In this document: piece after piece, positions 54,536 through 62,641 of the stretch
How the letters are laid out: every line of letters begins with the position of its first letter
Position numbering within the stretch: the stretch's first letter is position 1
Source: an uncultured Roseobacter sp.
GTDB lineage: Bacteria; Pseudomonadota; Alphaproteobacteria; Rhodobacterales; Rhodobacteraceae
Assembly (NCBI RefSeq): GCF_947495275.1
Contig: NZ_CANLYL010000001.1
Span: 62,001-126,000 of the forward strand
Direction of reading: 5' to 3'
Length of the DNA: 64,000 bases
Made by a program: the position numbers and the translations under genes
Notes under the pieces: generated by a model
Seen by the model: only the letters and a program-made list of their open reading frames with translations
Database searches by the model: none
Told to the model about the DNA's origin: nothing

Positions 54536-55297
54536 ATGTTTCCTATTCGCGACCACAACCCGTCCGGCAGAACACCCTATGTGACCTACTTTCTGATGGC
54601 GGCCAACATCGGGATTTTCCTCAGCTATTTTGGCATTATGGAAGACGCGCGCCAGATCAATGCGTTCTGGCTGGATTGGGCGCTGATCCCTGCCCGGCTC
54701 GATGACGGGCAAGGCAGCTATACGCTGGTGTCGTCGATGTTCCTGCACGGCGGGTGGTGGCATCTGGCGGGCAACATGCTGTTTTTGTACATTTTTGGCG
54801 ACAATATCGAAGATGAAATGGGACCACTTGGCTATGGTCTGTTCTATCTTGCGGCCGGGGTGGCAGCGGGCTGGACGCAGTATTTTTCTGCGCCACTCTC
54901 GACCGTTCCGACCGTTGGTGCGTCAGGTGCCATTGCCGGTGTGATGGGCGCCTACCTGCTGCTCTATCCCAAGGCCAAGGTCGACATCCTGATCATCTTT
55001 ATCGTGTTCTTCCGCATCTTTCCCATACCCGCCTGGATCATCCTGGCGGTGTGGTTCGCGATGCAGTTTGCAGGCGGCGTGGGCTCCGACCCCGATGCCG
55101 GTGGCGTGGCCTATTGGGCCCATGCGGGCGGGTTTGTGGCAGGGCTGATATTGGCGATCCCTGTCTGGCTGAAACGCGGTGGCCCTGGCTATTGGCAGCG
55201 GACAGAAGGCCACCCACCGCACCCTGAAGCACATTACAAGCTGGCCGCAAGCCGCATCCCGAAGATATCCAGACGCAGGCGTGGGCCCTGGAACTGA
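54536..55297 (+). CDS. Rhomboid family intramembrane serine protease
   Basis: A 253-residue membrane protein with about six or seven helices. HGGWWHLAGNMLFLYIFGDN, the catalytic Ser in VGASGAIAGVMGAYLL and the catalytic His in YWAHAGGFVAGLIL are intact. It cleaves transmembrane substrates, which are unknown here. A GC-rich inverted repeat without T tract (54472-54502) separates it from putA. Confidence 0.92.
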   Translation: MFPIRDHNPSGRTPYVTYFLMAANIGIFLSYFGIMEDARQINAFWLDWALIPARLDDGQGSYTLVSSMFLHGGWWHLAGNMLFLYIFGDNIEDEMGPLGYGLFYLAAGVAAGWTQYFSAPLSTVPTVGASGAIAGVMGAYLLLYPKAKVDILIIFIVFFRIFPIPAWIILAVWFAMQFAGGVGSDPDAGGVAYWAHAGGFVAGLILAIPVWLKRGGPGYWQRTEGHPPHPEAHYKLAASRIPKISRRRRGPWN

Positions 55298-55310
55298 CGG
55301 TCAGGTTTTC

Positions 55311-56096
55311 TCAGCCGCGCACCAGTTTGGCCAGCGGCGAAAAAAGCGGCTCATTGGCACAGATGATCGTCCCGTCATCGACAATATTTCCCGCCGGGTC
55401 CATCGGTTCCGCCAGCCCGCCGGCTTCGCGCACGATGATCAACCCTGCGGCCAGATCCCACGCGTTGAGGCGGCGCTCCCAGAAACCATCATACCGGCCC
55501 GCCGCGACATAGGCGATGTCGAGCGCAGCAGCGCCCCAGCGACGGATACCCGAACAGGCAGGCGCCACGCGCGCCATTTCCTTCAATGTGTCCGGCAGAT
55601 CGGAACGCCCGCCAAAGGGCAATCCTGTCGAAAACAGACTTTCGATCATCTTGGTCCGCCCCGAAACGCGCAAACGGCTTTCGTTCATCCAGGCGCCGGT
55701 GCCTTTTTCAGCAAAGAACATCTCGTCCTTTGCCGGATCAAAAACCACCCCTGCTACAATCTGCCCTTTGTGTTGCAACGCAATGGAGACCGCCCAATGA
55801 GGCAACCCGTGCAAGAAGTTGGTTGTCCCATCAAGCGGGTCCACGATCCAGCGCCGCGTGGGGTCCTGACCCTCTTCTCCGCCACCCTCTTCACCCAGCC
55901 AACCATAGGTGGGGCGCGCGGCCATCAGGTCTTCCTTGATGATCTTTTCGGCATTGATATCCGCGCGGCTGACAAAATCGCCCGCCCCTTTCATCGAGAC
56001 CTGCAGGTTTTCGACTTCGCGGAAGTCCTTGACGAGTGATCGACCCGCACGGCGTGCAGCTTTGATCATGATATTTAGGTTTGCGCTGCCGACCAT
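55311..56096 (-). CDS. suhB: Inositol monophosphatase family protein
   Basis: A 261-residue Mg-dependent phosphatase. Metal ligands are in LGEEGGGEEG (Glu) and IVDPLDGTTNFLHGLPHWAV (Asp/Asp), with WDLAAGLIIVREAGG near the end. The family includes IMPase and the SuhB regulator; which role applies is not clear from sequence. The N-terminus contains MIKAARRAGRSLVKDF, typical of SuhB. It is convergent with rhomboid. Confidence 0.92.
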   Translation of the reverse strand: MVGSANLNIMIKAARRAGRSLVKDFREVENLQVSMKGAGDFVSRADINAEKIIKEDLMAARPTYGWLGEEGGGEEGQDPTRRWIVDPLDGTTNFLHGLPHWAVSIALQHKGQIVAGVVFDPAKDEMFFAEKGTGAWMNESRLRVSGRTKMIESLFSTGLPFGGRSDLPDTLKEMARVAPACSGIRRWGAAALDIAYVAAGRYDGFWERRLNAWDLAAGLIIVREAGGLAEPMDPAGNIVDDGTIICANEPLFSPLAKLVRG

Positions 56097-56227
56097 TTTC
56101 CGGGCTCCGATGAGGGATCAGGCTGCGCGTATAAGTGCTGGCGAGCGGCTTGCCAAGGGGGAGGATGTGCAAAGACAATCGTGCCGCCGCATGGCAGCGA
56201 TGCGCTTCGCGCAAAGGTTCGGATAAA

Positions 56228-57013
56228 CTACGGCAAATGAGCCCACTGAGCGACGCCGCCCACAAGCTCAGGCCGGAAATAGGCGATCATGCGGCCATCT
56301 GCGGAGGCCGTCGCCCCGGCGGCCCATGGCGCCACCCCGTGTAACGCCAGGCGATGGATCAGATAGGCACTGCCGGGTTCGCCATGCACCTGCACGCGGG
56401 CGCAGCGCTCGAAGGCCTCACGCCGCGCATTCTGGTAGATTTCGGTCACGTCCACGTCGGACAGGTCGGCCTCTGCGTATCCCTCAAAGGCGCGCTGCAT
56501 GGCCGCCTGAATGATCTTGTGGCTGCCTTCCCAGACAACCAGCGGCGCGGCTCCGACATCCGCTTGTGACAGCGGCAAGCCCAGAACAAACGCATGTGGT
56601 TCCTTCACAAACCGCCTTTTCGGCGTGCCCAGACCGATGATCCCGTCGACATGCGCTGCATCCCGGTCAACACGGTAGCGAAACGCAGCAGCACTTTCCC
56701 CCGCTCGCGCCCGTGGATACCCGGGATAGGTGACCGAAATCTGCGCCCGGTGCAGGGTCGGCCATCCCCCGCAATGCCGCGTCGCAAAATCCACGGCGCG
56801 CCCCGCGAGCGGCGGGCTATCTCCCACGCGCCCCACCGCGTCGTTTTCCAATGCATCAAGCCCCACGAACCATGTCCCGTCGCATTGCAGAAGATGGCTG
56901 TTTTCCGGTGCTGCAACGGCGCGTCGTGCATATTTCAGAGCATGCTGCGCCCATTCCCTGACCACGCGTTCCGGCGGAAAGGCCCCCCAGCCCCTGTCAA
57001 AAAAACGCGTCAC
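56228..57013 (-). CDS. Uncharacterised protein, possible 2-oxoglutarate/Fe(II) oxygenase-like fold
   Basis: A 261-residue protein I do not recognise with certainty. It has features reminiscent of phytanoyl-CoA-type dioxygenases: an H-x-D pair (AAHVDGIIGLGTPKRR), a later His in HRLALHGVAPW and an Arg ten to fifteen residues on (DGRMIAYFRPE). The N-terminal stretch WAQHALKYARRAVAAPENSH and the TWFVGLDALENDAVG block are not from any family I know. It overlaps the TauE/SafE permease gene by 4 bp, so its substrate might be a sulfur compound or organic acid (inference). Confidence 0.6.
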   Translation of the reverse strand: MTRFFDRGWGAFPPERVVREWAQHALKYARRAVAAPENSHLLQCDGTWFVGLDALENDAVGRVGDSPPLAGRAVDFATRHCGGWPTLHRAQISVTYPGYPRARAGESAAAFRYRVDRDAAHVDGIIGLGTPKRRFVKEPHAFVLGLPLSQADVGAAPLVVWEGSHKIIQAAMQRAFEGYAEADLSDVDVTEIYQNARREAFERCARVQVHGEPGSAYLIHRLALHGVAPWAAGATASADGRMIAYFRPELVGGVAQWAHLP

Positions 57014-57834
57014 CAGCCCGCAGCCTTTCGGATCATGTTGCCAGCAACCAACAGCAGGAATACCGCGAACACCCGCCTGAGCGGTTTGGGGTCGAGCGCG
57101 TGCGCCAGACGCGCGCCCAGGGGCGTTGTGAAAAGCGTCATGGAGATGGTCAGCCCGAAGGCAATGAGGTTGACGGATCCCACCGTCGCCGGAGGGCGCA
57201 GGTCATCCGAGACAGGCGAAAACAGGAAACCCAGCACCGCAGGCACCGCGATCAACAGGCCAAAACCCGCGGCGGTTGCCACGGCGCGATGAATGGCAAC
57301 GCCGAAAAGGCTCATCAAAGGCACGCCAAAGCTGCCACCGCCGACCCCCATCAGAACGGACAGAAAACCCACTGTCGGGGATAAAATACCACGCGTTACG
57401 CCGCGGGGCATCTCAGCGCCCAGACGCCATGTGCTGCGCCCGAACGCCATATATAGCCCCACGCTCATGGCTAATCCTCCAAAAATGAATTGAAGGATCA
57501 CGGTTCGCAATTGCGCCACAACCAGCATGCCTGCAAAAGCGCCGAGCATGATCCCCGGGGCCCATTTGCGCAGGATACTCCAGTCCACCGCTCCCTTTTT
57601 GTGATGACTGTGTACCGATCGCGCGGATGTGACGATGATTGTCGCCAGAGAGGTGGCCACGCATATCTGCATGAGCTGAGAGCTGTGAAATCCGAGGGTT
57701 TGAAATGCGTAGAAATACGCAGGCACCAGAACGATGCCACCGCCGACGCCCAAAAGGCCCGCCAGCACGCCCGCAAAAGCGCCGATAACCAGCAGCACTC
57801 CCAACATTTGCATCAGCAGAACGGGATCAGACAT
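57010..57834 (-). CDS. TauE/SafE (TSUP) family permease
   Basis: A 274-residue membrane protein of the sulfite exporter TauE/SafE family with about eight helices. The repeated Gly-rich motifs are GLLGVGGGIVLVPAYFYAFQ (near the N-terminus) and LMGVGGGSFGVPLMSLFGVA. Family members move sulfite, sulfoacetate or similar anions; the substrate here is not evident. It is first of a two-gene unit with the uncharacterised gene downstream (4-bp overlap). Confidence 0.9.
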   Translation of the reverse strand: MSDPVLLMQMLGVLLVIGAFAGVLAGLLGVGGGIVLVPAYFYAFQTLGFHSSQLMQICVATSLATIIVTSARSVHSHHKKGAVDWSILRKWAPGIMLGAFAGMLVVAQLRTVILQFIFGGLAMSVGLYMAFGRSTWRLGAEMPRGVTRGILSPTVGFLSVLMGVGGGSFGVPLMSLFGVAIHRAVATAAGFGLLIAVPAVLGFLFSPVSDDLRPPATVGSVNLIAFGLTISMTLFTTPLGARLAHALDPKPLRRVFAVFLLLVAGNMIRKAAGW

Positions 57835-57859
57835 GCAGGTTACTCGGCATCATGGGCAC

Positions 57860-58849
57860 TCAAGCAGCGTCGCGCTGCAGGATGTGGGTCAAGGCCTGCT
57901 CCACAAGTTCCGGTCCGGCATTTGCACGATGCGCCCCTTCTGACAGAACACGTCGCCACGCGCGCGCGCCCGGGCGCCCCGTAAAGAGACCCAGCATATG
58001 CCGGGTGACCTGCCCCAACTTACCCCCCTGTTTCAGATGGCTTTCGATGTAGGGAAGCATTTGCAACACGGCCTCTTCCGGTGCAGATTGGCCTTCACAG
58101 CCGAAAATGACCTGATCGGCTTTGCACAGGATCGCTGCCGGGTCGTGATATGCCGCGCGTCCGATCATCACACCGTCAAGCCCCGCTTCCAGAAACGCCT
58201 GCGCCTGCGTCAGTGACGTGATCCCGCCATTGATGGATATGTCCAGGTTCGGAAACAGCCCCTTCATCCGCATCACCAGATCATAGTTCAGCGGCGGGAT
58301 ATCACGGTTTTCCTTGGGGCTCAGCCCCTGCAACCAGGCTTTGCGGGCGTGAATCGACACCCGTTCACATCCTGCGCCCACAATACGCGCCAGAAATTCG
58401 GGCAAAATCTCTTCGGGGTCCTGATCGTCCACACCGATGCGGCATTTGACCGTCACGGGAACGGAGACATGCGCCTGCATCTCGGCCACACAGTCTGCCA
58501 CCAATGCCGGTTGCTCCATCAGTATGGCCCCGAATGAGCCCGATTGCACACGGTCAGACGGACACCCCACATTCAGATTGATCTCACAATACCCCGCCGC
58601 CTGTCCCAGTTTTGCGGCCTGCGCCAGTTCCGCAGGCTCCGAGCCGCCCAATTGCAGAGCGACGGGATATTCGGCGTCAGAGTGCTCCAACAGGTGCGAT
58701 GCCCCTCCCCGGATCAGAGCTGCCGATGTCACCATCTCGGTATACAGCAGGGTCCGTTTGCTCAACAATCGGTGCAGGTACCGACAGTGCCGATCCGTCC
58801 AATCCATCATCGGGGCGACGGAGAGCCTATGCGCGGGAAAACTATTCAC
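57860..58849 (-). CDS. dusA: tRNA-dihydrouridine synthase A
   Basis: A 329-residue FMN enzyme reducing uridines in the tRNA D loop. RLSVAPMMDWTDRHCRYLHR opens the chain, the catalytic Cys lies in INLNVGCPSDRVQSGSFGAI, and FMN contacts are in ISINGGITSLTQAQAFLEAG. The HARKAWLQGLSPKENRDIPP block is specific to DusA. Length is normal. Confidence 0.96.
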   Translation of the reverse strand: MNSFPAHRLSVAPMMDWTDRHCRYLHRLLSKRTLLYTEMVTSAALIRGGASHLLEHSDAEYPVALQLGGSEPAELAQAAKLGQAAGYCEINLNVGCPSDRVQSGSFGAILMEQPALVADCVAEMQAHVSVPVTVKCRIGVDDQDPEEILPEFLARIVGAGCERVSIHARKAWLQGLSPKENRDIPPLNYDLVMRMKGLFPNLDISINGGITSLTQAQAFLEAGLDGVMIGRAAYHDPAAILCKADQVIFGCEGQSAPEEAVLQMLPYIESHLKQGGKLGQVTRHMLGLFTGRPGARAWRRVLSEGAHRANAGPELVEQALTHILQRDAA

Positions 58850-58969
58850 GAGTGGTATCTTGCAAGGGACTCATACGGTGTCTGAAAATCAACTGTGTCG
58901 CCTTTGTCAGGCGATGGATTCGCGCTCTCTTATCGTAGCTAAGGCAACTCGGCCATCGTAATATCAGTG

Positions 58970-59659
58970 TCATCGCAGGGCACCGATCACTTCGGTGAGA
59001 AACTGGCGCTCTCCCTGCCTGGTGAAAGTAACCACGCGGCTGCCAGCGGTGCGCCTTGCCCAACCCAGATCCTCGAACCGTGTCAGCAAGGCCCGCCCGA
59101 CGCTGCCCGCCAGATGCGAGCGCCGCGCGCTCCAATCTAGGCACTCCCTGCACAAAGGCGCTTTGGCGCGCCGCAACCCATCCAGGTCAACGCCGAAACG
59201 ACGCATGAAATCTTCCCCCATAGGTGACAGTTCCAGCGCCTCGCCTGTTGTCCGGAGATACCCCTGCGCGATAAAGGCGTCGAACATCCTTGTGCCCATA
59301 TCACCGGCAAGGTGATTGTAACAAACCCGGGCCTTGCGCAGAGGCGCATCTTTTGGACCGGTTCGTGTCCGCAAATGTCCCGTCTTTGCGGCGAGGCCCA
59401 TGAGCCCCTCCAGAACAGTTGCCACGTCATCGTTGGCCAATGAAAAATACTTGTGGCGCCCCTGCTTGCGCACCCTCAAGAGGCCGCCGTCATCCATCTT
59501 GCTCAAGTGAGAACTGGCTGTCTGCCCGGTGATCCCCGCTTCGGCTGCGAGTTCGGTTGCGGTCAGAGCCTTGCCTGTCATCAACGCGGTCAGCATGTTG
59601 GCGCGTGCCGGATCCCCGATCAGGGCAGCAATGCGGGCGATGTCTGGTCCTTCTTTCAT
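58970..59659 (-). CDS. ArsR family HTH regulator with C-terminal extension
   Basis: A 229-residue winged-helix regulator. Residues 1-95 are an ArsR domain ([40 protein letters not shown]). The remaining 130 residues carry a second region with three Cys ([23 protein letters not shown]) not in the classical metal-binding ArsR positions. It is divergent from the NIPSNAP-ABM pair with 72 bp between starts, so it probably regulates that pair (inference). Similar long ArsR proteins respond to unknown ligands. Confidence 0.85.
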   Translation of the reverse strand: MKEGPDIARIAALIGDPARANMLTALMTGKALTATELAAEAGITGQTASSHLSKMDDGGLLRVRKQGRHKYFSLANDDVATVLEGLMGLAAKTGHLRTRTGPKDAPLRKARVCYNHLAGDMGTRMFDAFIAQGYLRTTGEALELSPMGEDFMRRFGVDLDGLRRAKAPLCRECLDWSARRSHLAGSVGRALLTRFEDLGWARRTAGSRVVTFTRQGERQFLTEVIGALR

Positions 59660-59731
59660 ACTTCGACCATAGCCGAAGCATCCGCGGCGATCAATCCTGT
59701 AGAGGGATCACAGCAACACGAGGAGTTTACT

Positions 59732-60055
59732 ATGCTGACCTGCATTATCCGCTATCAGATTGACCCGACCCAAAAGGAGAACTTTGCGCAATATGCCCGT
59801 AACTGGGGACAGGCGATCCCGCGCTGCGGTGCCGACCTGATCGGGTATTTCGCACCGCATGAAGGATCAAGTACCCTCGCCTACGGGATTTACAATATTC
59901 CCAGTCTTGCGGCCTATGAGACTTACCGCCAGAAACTGGCCAGCGATCCATTGGGCCGCGAGAATTACGCTTTTGCGCAGGCACAGAAATTCCTGCTGCG
60001 CGAAGATCGAACCTTTTTAAAATTGGCCTCTGCGCCACATGGGAGCCCTGAATGA
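59732..60055 (+). CDS. NIPSNAP family protein
   Basis: A 107-residue alpha/beta (ferredoxin-like fold) protein of the NIPSNAP family: [20 protein letters not shown] and [20 protein letters not shown] are diagnostic. AGGAG precedes the ATG at 59732. The stop overlaps the next gene start (ATGA). Bacterial members have no established activity. Its neighbour has the same type of fold, and the pair sits under an ArsR regulator. Confidence 0.87.
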   Translation: MLTCIIRYQIDPTQKENFAQYARNWGQAIPRCGADLIGYFAPHEGSSTLAYGIYNIPSLAAYETYRQKLASDPLGRENYAFAQAQKFLLREDRTFLKLASAPHGSPE

Positions 60056-60414
60056 TTGCCGTAATTTTTGAAGTTGAGCCTGCCGAGGGACGTAAAGAAG
60101 AATATCTCGATATCGCCGCAAAGATGCGCCCCATGCTGAGCGAAGTCGAGGGGTTCATCTCCGTTGAGCGGTTCCAAAGCCTCACGGATCCGAAGAAAAT
60201 ACTGTCGTTGTCCTTTTTCGAAGACGAAGAAGCCGTGGCGAGATGGCGCAATCTCAGCGCTCACCGAGGGGCGCAAACGGCCGGACGCGGCGGTGTGTTC
60301 GCGGGATACCGGTTGCGCGTGACCAGTGTGATCCGGGACTACGGCATGTTCGAACGCGCCGAAGCCCCAGATGACAGCAATGTGGCACACCGCTCCAGTG
60401 ACCGCAGCCGCTGA
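60052..60414 (+). CDS. Antibiotic biosynthesis monooxygenase (ABM) domain protein
   Basis: A 120-residue protein with an ABM/dimeric alpha-beta barrel: [40 protein letters not shown] and [14 protein letters not shown]. These small proteins can be monooxygenases, heme-degrading enzymes or binding proteins; the catalytic residues cannot be assigned. It overlaps the NIPSNAP gene by 4 bp and is expected to be in the same transcript. Confidence 0.87.
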   Translation: MIAVIFEVEPAEGRKEEYLDIAAKMRPMLSEVEGFISVERFQSLTDPKKILSLSFFEDEEAVARWRNLSAHRGAQTAGRGGVFAGYRLRVTSVIRDYGMFERAEAPDDSNVAHRSSDRSR

Positions 60415-60432
60415 TATCAAATGCCCGAAATT

Positions 60433-60446
60433 TAGGATTAATCCTA
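60433..60446. promoter_or_regulatory. Perfect palindrome upstream of the MHYT-GGDEF-EAL gene
   Basis: TAGGATTAATCCTA, a 14-bp perfect palindrome, about 100 bp before the gene start and 19 bp after the ABM stop. It may be an operator; equally it could be a chance repeat in an AT-rich spacer. Confidence 0.35.
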
Positions 60447-60544
60447 TTCAAATGCCGCAGCTAATTGTGAGCGTTTGTATCAAAATCTTTACTGGTTTCA
60501 TGACACCCAGACCCATCGTTTTTTGGTGATCTGCAGGGTTCTCA

Positions 60545-62590
60545 ATGTACCGCGTAATCGAATGTCTTACACAAGAGCACGACTACGGTCTGGTCGCGGT
60601 TGCGGCATTGGTCTGCATCATCGGATCATCCCTGACGGCCCTGATGTCGCTTCGATTGATCAAATCCCATGGCTCTCGAAAGCTCGTGCAGCTGTGCCTG
60701 ACAAGCCTGATCGCGGGTGCCACTATCTGGTCCACCCACTTCATTGCAATGCTCGCGTATGAACCCGGTTTTGCCCATGGCTATGAACCCTTCACGACCG
60801 GCATGTCACTCGCAATCGCCGTTTTCGGCCTCATCGTCGCCAACGCGATCCTTGCCTATTCAAAGAACTGGTATTTCGCGCTGCTCAGCGGGTCGGTTTT
60901 CGGCCTGACGGTATCTGCCATGCACTATACGGGCATGTCGGCGTATCTGCTTCCCGGACAGCTGGTATGGGACCCAGCACGGGTACACGCCTCAGTGCTG
61001 ATGGGCGCGGCTCTGGGCGCGCTGGCACATCACCGCATTGCTGTGCCGGTCACGCGCTATTGCTGGATCGGCGGCGCCATATTTATGGTTGTAGCCATCT
61101 GCTCGATGCATTTCACAGCCATGAGCGCCTTTACAATCGAATTCAGCCCCTTGGTGCAGGTGCCACCACAGGTGATTTCAGATCAGACCCTTGGCGTCAT
61201 AATTCTGAGCGTCACATTTTTGATCCTTTTGGTTGGCTTTGCATCTTTCAGCATTGAAACCAATCTGGAACATCAGGCGCGCGACCAGCTGCACCGCGCA
61301 GCCCTGCGTGACCCCCTGACCAACCTGCCAAACCGCATGCATCTCAATCAGCGGATGACGGAATTGGCCGCGAGGATGGAAAGAGACGAGACAGAGCGCG
61401 TGGCTGTTCTGACGATTGATCTCAATCTCTTCAAGGAGGTCAACGACCTTTATGGCCATGCGACGGGTGACATCGTGTTGCAATCGGTTGCCACCCGCTT
61501 GTCTGCTTCGCTTGAGAAACACGAGTTTGTTGCCCGCGCGGGCGGAGACGAATTCGTAGCGCTCAAGAGCAATTTTCGCCGGGTGGATCAGGTCATGGCT
61601 TTTGCTGAACGCCTGCACGCTCTCATCATTGATCCCATCGTCGCCGGAGATGTCTCCGTATCGGTTGGCGCATCCATCGGTATCTCAACCAGCATAGATG
61701 ATGGCCGCGAGTTGCGTGTCCTGCTGCATAACTCTGATCTCGCCATGTACCGCGCCAAAGCCGAGCCAGAACGCCACATTTGCCTTTTCAACGTAGAGAT
61801 GGACCAGCAAAGCCGCGAAAAGCTGCTGATGATTCACGATCTGCGTCAGGCGTGTGACAACGATGAATTTGAGCTCGTCTATCAACTGCAAAATGATCTG
61901 CAAACTCTGGATCCGGTGGGTTTCGAAGTGCTGTTGCGCTGGAACCATCCGACCCGCGGCGGGGTATCACCGGCCACGTTCATCCCAATTGCAGAAGAAA
62001 CCGGCCTGATCCGCGACATTGGCCTTTGGGTGCTGCGAACCGCCTGCAAGGAGGCCATGTCCTGGCCGGAACCCTATAGCATCGCCGTGAACGTGGCGCC
62101 CCAGCAACTGGTTCAGCCTTCCTTCCTGGAGCATGTCTCGGACATTTTGATTGAGACGCGGCTACCGCCGGAACGGCTGGAACTGGAGGTCACGGAGGCG
62201 AGCATCATTGATGATCAGGCCCATACGCTCACAGTGATGCACAAACTGAAAAAGATGGGCATTCGTATTGCCATGGATGATTTTGGGACCGGATACTCAT
62301 CCCTTGCGACCTTGCAAACCTTCCCTTTCGACAAGATCAAGATCGATCGCAGCTTCATTCAGGACGTGCACAAAGACCAACAACGCGCCGCGATCGTTCG
62401 ATCAACGCTTCTGTTGGGCGCAGCTTTGGACATTCCCGTTCTCGCCGAAGGGGTCGAGATGGAGGACGAGCTGACTTTCCTCAGGTCCGAAAACTGCAAC
62501 GCCGTCCAGGGTTTTTATTTTGGCAAGCCAATGAACCGGGATCAGGTGCATCAGACGTTCAAGAAACCGTTTCCAAAAACAGGCTCGTGA
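60545..62590 (+). CDS. MHYT-GGDEF-EAL membrane protein (c-di-GMP turnover)
   Basis: A 681-residue protein. N-terminal MHYT sensor with about seven helices (1-235), carrying motifs THFIAML, MHYTGMS and MHFTAMS that are thought to bind copper or a gas. Then GGDEF (about 255-415; ARAGGDEFVAL intact, so cyclase active is possible) and EAL (about 425-670). The EAL signature itself is EVLLRW, with NVAP, ELEVTEASI, DDFGTGYSSLATL, KIKIDRSFI and LAEGVEME conserved, so a phosphodiesterase is also possible. Substrate: cyclic di-GMP. Confidence 0.93.
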   Translation: MYRVIECLTQEHDYGLVAVAALVCIIGSSLTALMSLRLIKSHGSRKLVQLCLTSLIAGATIWSTHFIAMLAYEPGFAHGYEPFTTGMSLAIAVFGLIVANAILAYSKNWYFALLSGSVFGLTVSAMHYTGMSAYLLPGQLVWDPARVHASVLMGAALGALAHHRIAVPVTRYCWIGGAIFMVVAICSMHFTAMSAFTIEFSPLVQVPPQVISDQTLGVIILSVTFLILLVGFASFSIETNLEHQARDQLHRAALRDPLTNLPNRMHLNQRMTELAARMERDETERVAVLTIDLNLFKEVNDLYGHATGDIVLQSVATRLSASLEKHEFVARAGGDEFVALKSNFRRVDQVMAFAERLHALIIDPIVAGDVSVSVGASIGISTSIDDGRELRVLLHNSDLAMYRAKAEPERHICLFNVEMDQQSREKLLMIHDLRQACDNDEFELVYQLQNDLQTLDPVGFEVLLRWNHPTRGGVSPATFIPIAEETGLIRDIGLWVLRTACKEAMSWPEPYSIAVNVAPQQLVQPSFLEHVSDILIETRLPPERLELEVTEASIIDDQAHTLTVMHKLKKMGIRIAMDDFGTGYSSLATLQTFPFDKIKIDRSFIQDVHKDQQRAAIVRSTLLLGAALDIPVLAEGVEMEDELTFLRSENCNAVQGFYFGKPMNRDQVHQTFKKPFPKTGS

Positions 62591-62641
62591 CGCCCGAGAT
62601 GCGGCTGTTCAACGCAAGTGGCTAATCGCGCGAAACTGCGT

